A stretch of DNA of 64,000 nt. Origin: Pseudophaeobacter sp965641885 (GTDB taxonomy: Bacteria; Pseudomonadota; Alphaproteobacteria; Rhodobacterales; Rhodobacteraceae). Position 1 is the stretch's first letter. Every line of letters starts with the position of its first letter. The translations under genes were made by a program, and so were the position numbers. The notes under the pieces were generated by a model that did no database searches, had not been told where the DNA came from, and saw nothing but the letters and a program-made list of their open reading frames with translations. This document shows, piece after piece, positions 49,783 to 58,319 of the stretch. The stretch covers positions 992,001-1,056,000 of the forward strand of contig OZ282574.1 of assembly GCA_965641885.1 (NCBI GenBank). The letters are read 5' to 3'.

Positions 49783-51279
49783 ATGAAACCAAGTGGCAGA
49801 CACCTGATCGCAGGGACATGGATTGGGATGGACGAACAGTTTATGTCCGATCCCGTCGAGGGCGCGGCGCAGAGCTTCTCTGTCGGGACCGTGGATCTGG
49901 TCGATCAGGCTGCGCTGGCGGCCGAAGACGCTTTTTGGAGCTATGGCTCTAGCACAGCTGAGGATCGGGCGGCGTTTCTGAATGCCATCGCGGATGAGAT
50001 TGAAGCTCGTGCAGAGGCCATTACCCAGATCGGCTGTGCGGAAACTGGTCTGCCTGAGGCGCGCCTTCAGGGCGAGCGCGGGCGGACCACGGGGCAGCTG
50101 CGGATGTTTGCGGCTCATATCCTGGAGGGCAGCTATCTGGACCGTCGCCATGACGCGGCTCTGCCGGATCGTGTGCCACAGCCGCGCCCTGATCTGCAGC
50201 TGGTTAAACGCCCGATTGGCCCGGTTGCGGTCTTTGGCGCCTCAAACTTTCCCCTCGCATTTTCGACTGCGGGGGGCGATACGGCCTCGGCCCTGGCTGC
50301 GGGCTGCCCGGTCGTTCTGCGGGGCCATGCGGCGCATCCCGGATGCGGAGAAATCATTGCCGAAGCGATTGATGCCGCCATGCGCCGCTGCGGCGTGCAT
50401 CCCGGTGTCTTTTCCTTCATTCAGGGCGGCGGCTTTGAGGTTGGCCAGGCCCTGGTGCAGCATCCTTTGATAAATGCCGTTGGCTTTACTGGGTCGCTCC
50501 GGGGCGGGCGCGCTTTGTTCGATCTCTGTGCCAGACGACCCGAACCTATTCCTTTCTTTGGTGAACTTGGCTCGATCAACCCCATGTTCCTGTTGCCTCA
50601 GGCGCTGTCAGCGCGGGGCGCAGATATCGCAAAGGGCTGGGCAGCTTCGCTGACTATGGGGGCGGGACAGTTCTGCACCAACCCCGGTGTCGTTGTTCTG
50701 GTTGATGGCCCGGAGGCTGATCTGTTTCAGGCAGAGGTGTTGCAGGCGCTGCAGGCCCAGGGCGCTCAGTCGATGCTGACCAAGGGGATCGCGGCGGGAT
50801 ATGCGCAGGGGTGCCGGGACATTGCAGCGGCGCAGGGGGTGACTCCTTTGCTGAACGCAGAGGCTGCGGATGATCGTTCTGCCACGCCTGCGATCTTTGT
50901 TACGACTGGCGCCGCATGGTTGGCGAATGAAGAGTTGGCGCATGAAGTCTTTGGCCCCCTTGGCATCATTGTGCGCCTGGCTGATATGGCGGCGATGCAG
51001 GCCGTAGCAAAGGGTTTAAAAGGCCAGTTGACCTGTACCCTTCACTGCGATGAGGCAGATCGCGCCGCCGTTGCAACCTTGCTGCCGATTTTGGAGCGCA
51101 AGGCGGGGCGGCTCCTGGCGAATGGGTTCCCGACCGGCGTCGAAGTTTGTGATGCGATGATGCATGGCGGCCCCTATCCGGCCTCGACCACCTTTGGAAC
51201 AACATCCGTTGGTACCATGGCTATACAACGCTGGCTGCGGCTGGTCTGCTATCAGGATTTGCAGGGGTTTGTCAGCTAG
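49783..51279 (+). CDS. Alpha-ketoglutaric semialdehyde (2,5-dioxovalerate) dehydrogenase
   Basis: A 498-residue aldehyde dehydrogenase of the KGSADH type, the last step from pentonates or aldarates to 2-oxoglutarate. Characteristic are RPIGPVAVFGASNFPLAFSTAGGDTASALAAGCPVV, the catalytic glutamate in FFGELGSINPMF, the cysteine in GAGQFCTNPGV, and the C-terminal MHGGPYPAST. These distinguish it from ordinary ALDHs. With the dehydratase on the other strand, it would complete a Weimberg-type route. It is probably co-transcribed with the SDR. Confidence 0.92.
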   Translation: MKPSGRHLIAGTWIGMDEQFMSDPVEGAAQSFSVGTVDLVDQAALAAEDAFWSYGSSTAEDRAAFLNAIADEIEARAEAITQIGCAETGLPEARLQGERGRTTGQLRMFAAHILEGSYLDRRHDAALPDRVPQPRPDLQLVKRPIGPVAVFGASNFPLAFSTAGGDTASALAAGCPVVLRGHAAHPGCGEIIAEAIDAAMRRCGVHPGVFSFIQGGGFEVGQALVQHPLINAVGFTGSLRGGRALFDLCARRPEPIPFFGELGSINPMFLLPQALSARGADIAKGWAASLTMGAGQFCTNPGVVVLVDGPEADLFQAEVLQALQAQGAQSMLTKGIAAGYAQGCRDIAAAQGVTPLLNAEAADDRSATPAIFVTTGAAWLANEELAHEVFGPLGIIVRLADMAAMQAVAKGLKGQLTCTLHCDEADRAAVATLLPILERKAGRLLANGFPTGVEVCDAMMHGGPYPASTTFGTTSVGTMAIQRWLRLVCYQDLQGFVS

Positions 51280-51378
51280 TCTGACCCACCTGTTTTCAAC
51301 AACTTGCGCTGGGCATCAAGGTGCCTAGTGTGCGGGGCTGGACCTCGTCTAACCGCAAAGAACAAGGAAGGGCCAAAG

Positions 51379-51894
51379 ATGACTATGAATAAACCACGGG
51401 TTGGGGAACCCATCGGAAAAATGGAATTCCAAACGGTCAATGGCGAGACGTGCACCATTGGGCAGGCCAAAGACCGCTGGACGATGGTTTTTGTCTACCG
51501 TGGTCGTCACTGCCCCAGGTGCAAGCGCTTCCTGAATAAGCTGAACGCGGTTTTGTCCCAGTGGCAGGCGGTGATGGATGTGGTTGTTGTCTCTTCCGAC
51601 AGCAAGGAAAAGGCTGTGGCGGACAAGGCAGAATTCAGTTGGGATTTTGATCTCTGCTATGGGCTGACGGTGCCGCAGATGCGCGCGCTGGGGCTTTATG
51701 TCTCCGAGCCCCTGTCTGAGGCGGAAACCTCGGATCTGTTTGCTGAACCGGGGGCCTTTGGACTGCGCCCCGACGGCACATTGATGCTGGTTGATATCTC
51801 AAACGGCCCAGCAGCGCGCCCCGATCTTGAGGAGTTGCTGGATGGCATGAGTTTCAATATTGAGAACGACCGTCCGGTACGAGGACTGGCCTGA
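51379..51894 (+). CDS. Peroxiredoxin-like (AhpC/TSA, redoxin) family protein
   Basis: A 171-residue thioredoxin-fold protein. The motif VYRGRHCPRCKRFL (about residues 42-55) has a CxxC where classical peroxiredoxins have TxxC, so a thiol-disulfide or atypical peroxidase role is possible. Further elements are VVVVSSDSKEKA and LRPDGTLMLVDISNGP. The ATG at 51379 follows GGAAGGG; the frame upstream has no protein character. Its last codons and stop lie in the first copy of a 17-bp tandem array. Confidence 0.85.
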   Translation: MTMNKPRVGEPIGKMEFQTVNGETCTIGQAKDRWTMVFVYRGRHCPRCKRFLNKLNAVLSQWQAVMDVVVVSSDSKEKAVADKAEFSWDFDLCYGLTVPQMRALGLYVSEPLSEAETSDLFAEPGAFGLRPDGTLMLVDISNGPAARPDLEELLDGMSFNIENDRPVRGLA

Positions 51895-51948
51895 CAAGAG
51901 GACTGGCCTGACAAGAGGGCTGGCCTTAGATGAAGACTGGCCTGACGC
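51881..51948. repeat. 17-bp tandem array (four copies) containing the redoxin stop codon
   Basis: GAGGACTGGCCTGACAA is exact at 51881 and 51898 and decayed at 51915 (GAGGGCTGGCCTTAGAT) and 51932 (GAAGACTGGCCTGACGC). The TGA of the redoxin gene lies inside the first copy, so the gene end is itself repeated. A 17-bp unit does not keep frame. Confidence 0.97.
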
Positions 51949-51964
51949 GAAGTTTTGGTTTTAC

Positions 51965-52018
51965 ATTGCCCCAGCCCCAGAGAGCCAACTCCGGGGCTGG
52001 GGCTGGGGCTGGGGCAAT
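51965..52018. other. Large 16-bp perfect inverted repeat with GGGGCT tandem repeat
   Basis: ATTGCCCCAGCCCCAG (51965-51980) is the exact complement of CTGGGGCTGGGGCAAT (52003-52018), loop 22 bases. The right arm lies in a GGGGCT tandem repeat (from 51993). It stands between convergent redoxin and fructokinase genes and may stop transcripts from both sides, though no T run is present. Confidence 0.8.
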
Positions 52019-52090
52019 AGCTTCTGCGCCCTGTCTTGCAAAAGGAGGAGCTGCTTTGGCACTGCAGTCGACCAAAGCTATAAACATTTG

Positions 52091-52131
52091 AACTCGTTAA
52101 AAACTATTAACACTGTAACTCGTTAAAAACT
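52091..52131. repeat. 15-bp direct repeat next to the fructokinase stop
   Basis: AACTCGTTAAAAACT occurs at 52091-52105 and 52117-52131, spaced by 11 bp. The second copy ends 7 bp from the stop codon of the minus-strand kinase gene. Confidence 0.9.
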
Positions 52132-52138
52132 GGACCGG

Positions 52139-53065
52139 TTAGATCTCATGTGCCCAGGGTGGGTTCGCGCCAGCTCGTGAGACCGTGACGCCAGACACTT
52201 TGATTGCGAACTTCAGGGCCTCTTCGACGGTCTTGCTGTCAGGGTTCGACGTGAACTCTTTGTTCAGGGCACCGCGCGCATGCAACAGATGCAAAATGCC
52301 TGCGTTGAAGGTATCACCTGCACCGATTGTGTCGGCCACCAAAACCGCAGGCGCAGGCGCCCGCGCGATGCATTTGGAGCCACGATATGCCATGCCGCCC
52401 TGCGCGCCTTTGGTGACAAACACCAATGTGTCGCGCTCCCCGACCAGCTGCTTCAATTGCTCTGCGGTGTCGGGCTGGTTGGGAGCCAGCCAGTCCAGGT
52501 CTTCATCAGACAGTTTCAGGATGTCGCTATGGGCGATCATGTCATGCAAACGGGCGCGGTAGCCTGCCTCGTCGGTGATAAAAGCCGGGCGGATGTTTGG
52601 GTCGACCATTGTCAGGCAGTCGCCTGACCGGCTGCGCATCAAGCTGTGCAGGGTCGAGGCGGTAGGCTCTGTGCACAGGCTGATGCCGCCAAAAAACATC
52701 GCCACGACCTGCTCTAGATCCTGCGGAATATCCGCCGCGGTCAACGATGTGTCGGCAGAGTTTTCGGCATAAAACGTATATGTCGCCTGGCCTTCCGTCA
52801 GCTCGACAAATGCCAATGTGCTGGGGGCCTTGCGCGAGACGAGATGATCCGTTTTGACCTGGCTTGCGTGCAATTCATCCTGCAACAGTTTGCCAAACAG
52901 GTCGTCTGACACCCCGGTATACAGCCCGACATCAGAGCCAAGGCGCCCCAAAGCAATGGCCGTGTTAAACACAGCTCCGCCGGATTTTGGAATGAAACAG
53001 GCCTCACCGGTGGTTGAGGTCGAGGGTATCATGTCGATCAGGGCTTCGCCGCAACAGAGGATCAT
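52139..53065 (-). CDS. Fructokinase (PfkB family)
   Basis: A 308-residue ribokinase-family sugar kinase: MILCCGEALIDMIP start, SGGAVFNTAIALGRLG (first signature), and ADTIGAGDTFNAGIL (second signature with the catalytic aspartate). As last gene of the polyol operon it would phosphorylate the fructose made from mannitol or sorbitol by the dehydrogenase. It follows the ATPase gene by 16 bp. A different ketohexose cannot be excluded. Confidence 0.9.
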   Translation of the reverse strand: MILCCGEALIDMIPSTSTTGEACFIPKSGGAVFNTAIALGRLGSDVGLYTGVSDDLFGKLLQDELHASQVKTDHLVSRKAPSTLAFVELTEGQATYTFYAENSADTSLTAADIPQDLEQVVAMFFGGISLCTEPTASTLHSLMRSRSGDCLTMVDPNIRPAFITDEAGYRARLHDMIAHSDILKLSDEDLDWLAPNQPDTAEQLKQLVGERDTLVFVTKGAQGGMAYRGSKCIARAPAPAVLVADTIGAGDTFNAGILHLLHARGALNKEFTSNPDSKTVEEALKFAIKVSGVTVSRAGANPPWAHEI

Positions 53066-53081
53066 TGTGATCTACGCGCTC

Positions 53082-54098
53082 CTAAATCCGCTGCTCAGTG
53101 ACGCTGTTGAAGCGGTGAACATTTTTCTCCAGCGCGTAAAACGACAGCTCCTGACCGGTTTTTAGCGCGTCTGATCGCTCAATCTTGGCAACAAAAGACG
53201 TGCCACTTTGCTGCACCAGATGGGCCAGGACATATTCTCCCAGGTTCTCCAGCAGCTCTATCGTCCCTGTGATGGTGGCTTTGTCTGCTTCACAGGGCAA
53301 AAGATGCTCGGGCCTGATGCCCATGGTCTCATCTGCGGCCAGAACCTGGCCGGGGCGCAGGTCGTCGGCTGTGAAAAAATTCATCTTTGGGCTGCCGATA
53401 AAGCCCGCAACAAACATGTTGCTGGGATGGTCATAAAGATCCGTGGGCGAGCCCACCTGCTCAATGCGACCATCGCGCAGCACAACGATCTTGTCTGCCA
53501 GGGTCATCGCCTCGACCTGATCATGGGTCACATAGATCATGGTCGAGCCAAGCCGCTCGTGGAGCTTGGAAATCTCGATGCGGGTCTGCACGCGCAGGGC
53601 GGCGTCCAGGTTCGACAGCGGCTCATCAAACAAGAACACCTTGGGGTCGCGGACAATTGCGCGCCCAATGGCCACGCGCTGGCGCTGGCCACCGGACAAA
53701 TTGCGCGGGCTGCGGTCCAGATAGTCGGTGATCTGCAGCACTTCGGCGGCAGCTTTCACCCGACGATCGATCTCTGCCTTTGGCGTTTTGATCTGTTTCA
53801 GCCCAAAGGCCATGTTGTTGTAGACGGTCATGTGCGGATACAAAGCATAGGACTGAAATACCATGGCGACGCCACGTTTGGCGGGGGCGATCTCGTTCAC
53901 CTCTTGCCCGTCAATCGCGACAGAGCCCGAGGTGATCTCTTCCAGCCCGGCGATCATCCGCAGCAAGGTAGATTTGCCACAGCCAGAGGGGCCAACGAAG
54001 ACCGCAAATTCGCCATCTTCGATATCAAGATCAACCCCGTGCATCACATCGATGTTGCCGTAGGATTTGCGCAGATTACGGATGGTCAAATTGGCCAT
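53082..54098 (-). CDS. smoK: Polyol ABC transporter ATPase (SmoK/UgpC type)
   Basis: Cytoplasmic ATPase of a sugar/polyol importer, 338 aa: Walker A GPSGCGKSTL, Q-loop VFQSYALYPHMTVYNNM, signature LSGGQRQRVAIGRA, Walker B FLFDEPLSNLDAALR, then a C-terminal regulatory OB-fold domain (MGIRPEHLLP). The ATG at 54098 overlaps the mannitol dehydrogenase stop by 13 bp; the longer frame to 54173 copies that gene. One ATPase homodimer probably serves both permeases. Confidence 0.93.
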   Translation of the reverse strand: MANLTIRNLRKSYGNIDVMHGVDLDIEDGEFAVFVGPSGCGKSTLLRMIAGLEEITSGSVAIDGQEVNEIAPAKRGVAMVFQSYALYPHMTVYNNMAFGLKQIKTPKAEIDRRVKAAAEVLQITDYLDRSPRNLSGGQRQRVAIGRAIVRDPKVFLFDEPLSNLDAALRVQTRIEISKLHERLGSTMIYVTHDQVEAMTLADKIVVLRDGRIEQVGSPTDLYDHPSNMFVAGFIGSPKMNFFTADDLRPGQVLAADETMGIRPEHLLPCEADKATITGTIELLENLGEYVLAHLVQQSGTSFVAKIERSDALKTGQELSFYALEKNVHRFNSVTEQRI

Positions 54099-55498
54099 GA
54101 TTGTTCCATTTCTTTGATCGCAGCACGCAGGGCATCTGCAAATTCGGGATAGTGCGCGGGCAGGTCGCCCCATAACTGTTTGGAGTGAATAAATGCGTCG
54201 GGCTGAAGCATGGCTTCAAGCATGGGCCAGCTTGGCTCTGCATAGTCAAAGGCAATCTTTCCGGCGCGCACGTGTTGGGCAAAGACATACCAACTGGCGA
54301 TGCTTCGGATGCCATGCCGGGGCAGGGTGCCCTGGCGCAAACATCCCTCAAGCGTCGGACGGATGAAAATCGGAAACTTTGCCACACCATCGGCGCAGAT
54401 CCGGGCCACGGTGTCGGCAATCGCCGGGTTTTTGAACCGCGCCGCAATACTGTCGAGATAGGCCTCTTTTGAAAACGGCAGATCAAGCGTCAGCGCAGGC
54501 AGCACCTCTGTGGTCTCATAGGCCCAGAAATGATCAAACAGATCCGGCACCGACATCGCCTGATCAAAGGTTTGAATGCCGTGCAATGCTGCCAGGTATG
54601 TCAGGCAGGTATGGCCGCCATTCAGCACTCTGATTTTTGTTTCCTCAAAGGGGTCAACATGCGGGGTCACGGTGACGCCCACAGAGGCCAGATCGGGCAT
54701 GTCAGAGGCAAAGCGATCTTCCAGCACCCATTGCACAAAGGCCTCCGCCATCACCGGGTGCTGCACAGGCTCTTGGGTCAGTTGCGACAGATTTTGCGCG
54801 AGCTCTTGGGTTGCGCGCGGAGTGATCCGGTCTACCATAGAGCAAGGGAAAGCTGCGTTTTCGGCAACCCAGTTGCGCAGCTCATCCAGCCCAAGGGCGG
54901 CGAGATATGCCAGAAAGTTTCGCTGTAACATCTTGCCATTGATGCGAATATTGTCGCAACAACAGATCGTTATCGGCGCGTCAACGGCCTCTTTTCGCCC
55001 CTGTAGTGCAGAGGCCAAATAGGCGTAGACACTTGTGCCCTGACCGCCTGCAATTTCAGCTGAAATAACAGGATCAGTCAGGTCCAGCGCGCCGTTGGGG
55101 TCGGTATAATAGCCGCTTTCGGTCACTGTGATCGTGACCAGTTTGACCGAGGGGAGGGAAAGAAAGCCCTCGGATGCGGCGCGCCCCGCTGTCCAGTCTG
55201 CAAAGGCGACATGGCTGCGCACCCGCGTAAGCGCAACCTCACCGTTTGGAGCCACGGATTTCAAAAGGTAGCCTTTGTCGTCTGCCTGGTGTTCGGCGAA
55301 TGTTACGGATTCTGCAGCGCGCAGATTGACCGCAGCAATGCCCCAGTTCAAATCCCCCGACCGGTCCATGTAGCTGTCGATATAGACGGCCTGATGTGCG
55401 CGGTGAAAGGCGCCATAGCCCAGGTGCACAACACCGATTGCGCAGTTGGCCTGCTCATAAGTCGATGCCGCAATCCGCGGCATGTTTACAGTGTTCAT
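54086..55498 (-). CDS. mtlK: Mannitol 2-dehydrogenase family polyol dehydrogenase
   Basis: A 470-residue long-chain polyol dehydrogenase oxidising mannitol (and related polyols such as arabitol or sorbitol) to fructose. Seen are the NAD-binding VVHLGYGAFHRAHQAVY, VTITVTESGYY, the VDRITP segment, and the catalytic lysine region ETKIRVLNGGHTCLTYLA. The gene overlaps the AraC gene by four bases. In Rhodobacter sphaeroides the equivalent mtlK lies in the smo polyol operon; a separate sorbitol dehydrogenase (smoS) is missing here. Confidence 0.93.
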   Translation of the reverse strand: MNTVNMPRIAASTYEQANCAIGVVHLGYGAFHRAHQAVYIDSYMDRSGDLNWGIAAVNLRAAESVTFAEHQADDKGYLLKSVAPNGEVALTRVRSHVAFADWTAGRAASEGFLSLPSVKLVTITVTESGYYTDPNGALDLTDPVISAEIAGGQGTSVYAYLASALQGRKEAVDAPITICCCDNIRINGKMLQRNFLAYLAALGLDELRNWVAENAAFPCSMVDRITPRATQELAQNLSQLTQEPVQHPVMAEAFVQWVLEDRFASDMPDLASVGVTVTPHVDPFEETKIRVLNGGHTCLTYLAALHGIQTFDQAMSVPDLFDHFWAYETTEVLPALTLDLPFSKEAYLDSIAARFKNPAIADTVARICADGVAKFPIFIRPTLEGCLRQGTLPRHGIRSIASWYVFAQHVRAGKIAFDYAEPSWPMLEAMLQPDAFIHSKQLWGDLPAHYPEFADALRAAIKEMEQSWPI

Positions 55499-56388
55499 GA
55501 GGAAGCCTCCGGTGCAGGCGTCAGATCCCGCTGTGCCATTTCGCGGTAGGCAGTCGGCGTCATGCCCTTCATTTTGAGGAACTGGCGGTTGAAATTGGCC
55601 AGATTTTGAAACCCGACCTGATAGCAGATCACCGTCACCTGATCATCGGTCGCATAGAGCATGCCACAGGCCTGGCCGATGCGGACACGGTTCACAAATT
55701 CCACAAACCGATGCCCAGTGGTGGCCTGAAAATTCCGCCGGAAGGTGGCCTGGGTCATGCCCGCCATATTTGCTGCGGCATCAATGGAAATATCCTCGCT
55801 AAAGTTCTGCACGATGTAGTCAATCACCTGTCCTACTTTGGCTTGCTTTCCGTTGCCTTCCGGCTGGTTGATCTTGACCACAGACAGCAGTTTGCGCTCT
55901 GCATGTTCATTCAGCCGGACCAGAAAGCGGATAAAGGCCAGAATGCGTTCCGGGCCTTTGCTGTCGCGGATTGCTTCCATGTGGCCGCGCGCAAAGGTTG
56001 GGTTGAAGTTGAGGAATTCAATACCGGACTGTGCGGTCAACAGCATCTGGCGCAGCTCGCGGAACTCGGTAAAGGCGGCTGCCAGGCTGTCGACGCTGGA
56101 CTGGCTGAACTGCACCAGCATGTCGCGTGTGTCGACTGGAGTTTTCCAGACGTCGTCGGTGATCCAGTTATGCGGCAGGTTTGGCCCGGTCAAAAACAGC
56201 GTCCCCGGCGAGAAATCACCAATGTAGTCGCCAACAAATGCTTTGCCACGGGTGGCGACAATCAGGTGCAGCTCATATTCCGCATGACTGTGCCAGCGAC
56301 ACAACTCGGTTGGCCAGCCGTGCTCAAGATACCGCAGAGAATGCCGGTTCCGGTCAACAATTTCGATTTCGGGCTGAATAATTGACAT
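55495..56388 (-). CDS. AraC family regulator of the polyol operon
   Basis: A 297-residue regulator: an N-terminal cupin sensor (LCRWHSHAEYELHLIVATRG, GTLFLTGPNLPHNW) and the C-terminal double helix-turn-helix (IDAAANMAGMTQATFRRNFQATTG and VTVICYQVGFQNLANFNRQFLKMKG). It sits inside the operon, 53 bp after the second permease and coupled by ATGA to mtlK, an unusual place for a regulator; it implies feedback on its own transcript. Confidence 0.92.
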   Translation of the reverse strand: MSIIQPEIEIVDRNRHSLRYLEHGWPTELCRWHSHAEYELHLIVATRGKAFVGDYIGDFSPGTLFLTGPNLPHNWITDDVWKTPVDTRDMLVQFSQSSVDSLAAAFTEFRELRQMLLTAQSGIEFLNFNPTFARGHMEAIRDSKGPERILAFIRFLVRLNEHAERKLLSVVKINQPEGNGKQAKVGQVIDYIVQNFSEDISIDAAANMAGMTQATFRRNFQATTGHRFVEFVNRVRIGQACGMLYATDDQVTVICYQVGFQNLANFNRQFLKMKGMTPTAYREMAQRDLTPAPEASS

Positions 56389-56441
56389 GACCTATCTCAA
56401 CATATTTGCGGCGTCTGTGTGGGGGCGAAAGGCAGGCAGGG

Positions 56442-57278
56442 TCACTTGACCGCGCCAAAGGTAAGGCCCTGCACCAGTTGTTTCTGGCAGAACCAGCCCA
56501 AAACGATGATGGGGCCAACTGCGGCCGTGGACACGGCCGAGAGGCGGCCAAAGAACAAACCCTCGGGGGCCCGGTTGCCTTCGATCAATTTGGACAAAGT
56601 GGCCGCATCGGTGGTTGTCAGGCGCACAGTCCAATAGGCTTCGTTCCAGCAAAAGATGAATGTCAGCAGCGCGGTAGAGGCCACGCCCCCCCATGCCAGC
56701 GGGATAAGAATATCCTTGATCTCACCCCAGGTGCTGACGCCGTCCATTTTTCCGGCTTCAATGATCTCTTTCGGGATCTCTTTAAAGTAGGTGAACAGCA
56801 TCCAGATTACGATGGGCAGATTGATGAGGCAGAGGACAAAAATCACCAGGAAATGCGTGTCGAAAACACCGAGGAAATTCTTGGTCAGGAATGTCATCGG
56901 ATAGAGCACCGCAGCAGCAGGCAACATCTTGGTCGACAACATCCAGACCAGAATGTCTTTGGTGTGGCGGCTGGGATTAAAGGCCATTGCATAGGCCGAG
57001 GGTACACCAACGATCAGGGCAAACACCGTGGCAAAGACTGAGGTGATGACCGAGTTGGCAGCAAAGCGCCAATAGTCGTAGTTCTCGGTCATGTTCAGGT
57101 AGTTGTCCAGGGTCGGTTTGAACGCGAACAAATGCTCGGGCTTGACCGCATCGGCGTCTGTTTTGAAGCTGGTGAAAACCATCCAGAAAATGGGAAAGAA
57201 AAAGATCAGTGCGATACCCCAGGCCAGCAGCGGCCAGAAGATCCTGGAGAAAGTGGAGGTTTGTGCTGAGAGAGCCAT
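56442..57278 (-). CDS. smoG: Polyol ABC transporter permease (SmoG type)
   Basis: Second membrane subunit of the polyol importer, MalG-like, 278 aa, six hydrophobic segments. The cytoplasmic EAA loop EAGKMDGVSTWGEIKDILIPLAWGG is clear, and the N-terminus (ALIFFFPIFWMVFTSFKTDADAV) is typical. It starts ten bases after the SmoF-type gene and ends with FGAVK, the common C-terminus of MalG-like subunits. Confidence 0.92.
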   Translation of the reverse strand: MALSAQTSTFSRIFWPLLAWGIALIFFFPIFWMVFTSFKTDADAVKPEHLFAFKPTLDNYLNMTENYDYWRFAANSVITSVFATVFALIVGVPSAYAMAFNPSRHTKDILVWMLSTKMLPAAAVLYPMTFLTKNFLGVFDTHFLVIFVLCLINLPIVIWMLFTYFKEIPKEIIEAGKMDGVSTWGEIKDILIPLAWGGVASTALLTFIFCWNEAYWTVRLTTTDAATLSKLIEGNRAPEGLFFGRLSAVSTAAVGPIIVLGWFCQKQLVQGLTFGAVK

Positions 57279-57288
57279 TATATGTCTC

Positions 57289-58230
57289 CTAATCCATCAG
57301 GCTTTTGCCAACCATGCGCAGCAGGAAGATCGCTACGATGTTGGCAAGGATGACTGCGAGAATGCCGGTCGCGCTTGCGGCGCCAATGTTGTTGGTGCTG
57401 AACTCGCCAATCAGATAGGGCAGGTTCTTGTTGCCATTGCCGCGACTGACAATTTCGATCTCTGCGTAAAGTGAGAGATGAAAAATCGACTGGATCATCA
57501 CGACGATCGCGATGGGGCGCCCGAGGTGGGGCAGGGTCAGATTGCGAAACCGCGACCATGCGTTGGCGCCATCCAGAATGGCCGCTTCTTTTTGGCTTTC
57601 GTCCTCGGACTGCAGTGAGGTCATAAAGATCAGCACGGCAAAGGGCGTCCATTGCCAGGTCACCATGATGATGACGGCATAGGCCGAGGTTTGCGTGGCC
57701 CGGAATGAGATGGGCTCAAATTCTGGCCAGAGCGAGAAGAAACTGCCCAGCAGAGGAAAGTCGCGCAGCCCGTCGATGATGTCATTCAGACCGGCAACTG
57801 CAATGCCATTCAGCCCCAGAACCGGATCGAGGATCATATTGATCCACAACACGGCATTGACCGCAGGCATGACAAAAAACGGCGAGATCAGCAGTACACG
57901 CACAATGCCACGGCCCGGGAAGCTCCGGTTCACCAGCATGGCCAGGGCAAGGCCCAAAGTGACGGTCAGAACAAGAATGCTGCCAACGATGAAGAGGCTG
58001 TTTTCAATCGCAAACCAAAAGTCCTTGGCCTTGAACAATACATATTCGTAATTGCCAAGCCCGCGCCAGTTGCTCAGGCTTGGTTTGGTCCACTCAGGGC
58101 GGCTCAAGCTGTTGAGAACGTATCGAATAAAAGAAAAGTAGAGCGTCATGCTAAGCGGGACAAGCATCCATAACAGCAGCAGCACAACGGCCGGAGTTTG
58201 CAGCAAGCGCGGAAGGGATCTGTTGGCCAT
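57289..58230 (-). CDS. smoF: Polyol ABC transporter permease (SmoF type)
   Basis: First membrane subunit, MalF-like, 313 aa, with segments LLLLWMLVPLSMTLYFSFI, RVLLISPFFVMPAVNAVLW, and the EAA loop KEAAILDGANAWSRFRNLTLPHLG. It is separated from the binding protein gene by 89 bp that contain a perfect 13-bp hairpin. Confidence 0.92.
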   Translation of the reverse strand: MANRSLPRLLQTPAVVLLLLWMLVPLSMTLYFSFIRYVLNSLSRPEWTKPSLSNWRGLGNYEYVLFKAKDFWFAIENSLFIVGSILVLTVTLGLALAMLVNRSFPGRGIVRVLLISPFFVMPAVNAVLWINMILDPVLGLNGIAVAGLNDIIDGLRDFPLLGSFFSLWPEFEPISFRATQTSAYAVIIMVTWQWTPFAVLIFMTSLQSEDESQKEAAILDGANAWSRFRNLTLPHLGRPIAIVVMIQSIFHLSLYAEIEIVSRGNGNKNLPYLIGEFSTNNIGAASATGILAVILANIVAIFLLRMVGKSLMD

Positions 58231-58274
58231 GGGGTGCCTTTACGATGCGACAAAAGGGGTGGGAAAGAGAAGGA

Positions 58275-58304
58275 ACTGGCCCGGTAGCTGTCTACCGGGC
58301 CAGT
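58275..58304 (-). other. Intercistronic hairpin after the polyol binding protein gene
   Basis: ACTGGCCCGGTAG (58275-58287) and CTACCGGGCCAGT (58292-58304) form a perfect 13-bp stem with loop CTGT, 15 bp after the stop of the binding protein gene and before the permease gene. Without a T run, it probably stabilises the upstream mRNA and gives excess binding protein over permeases. Confidence 0.8.
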
Positions 58305-58319
58305 GTGTCGGTCCGAGGC

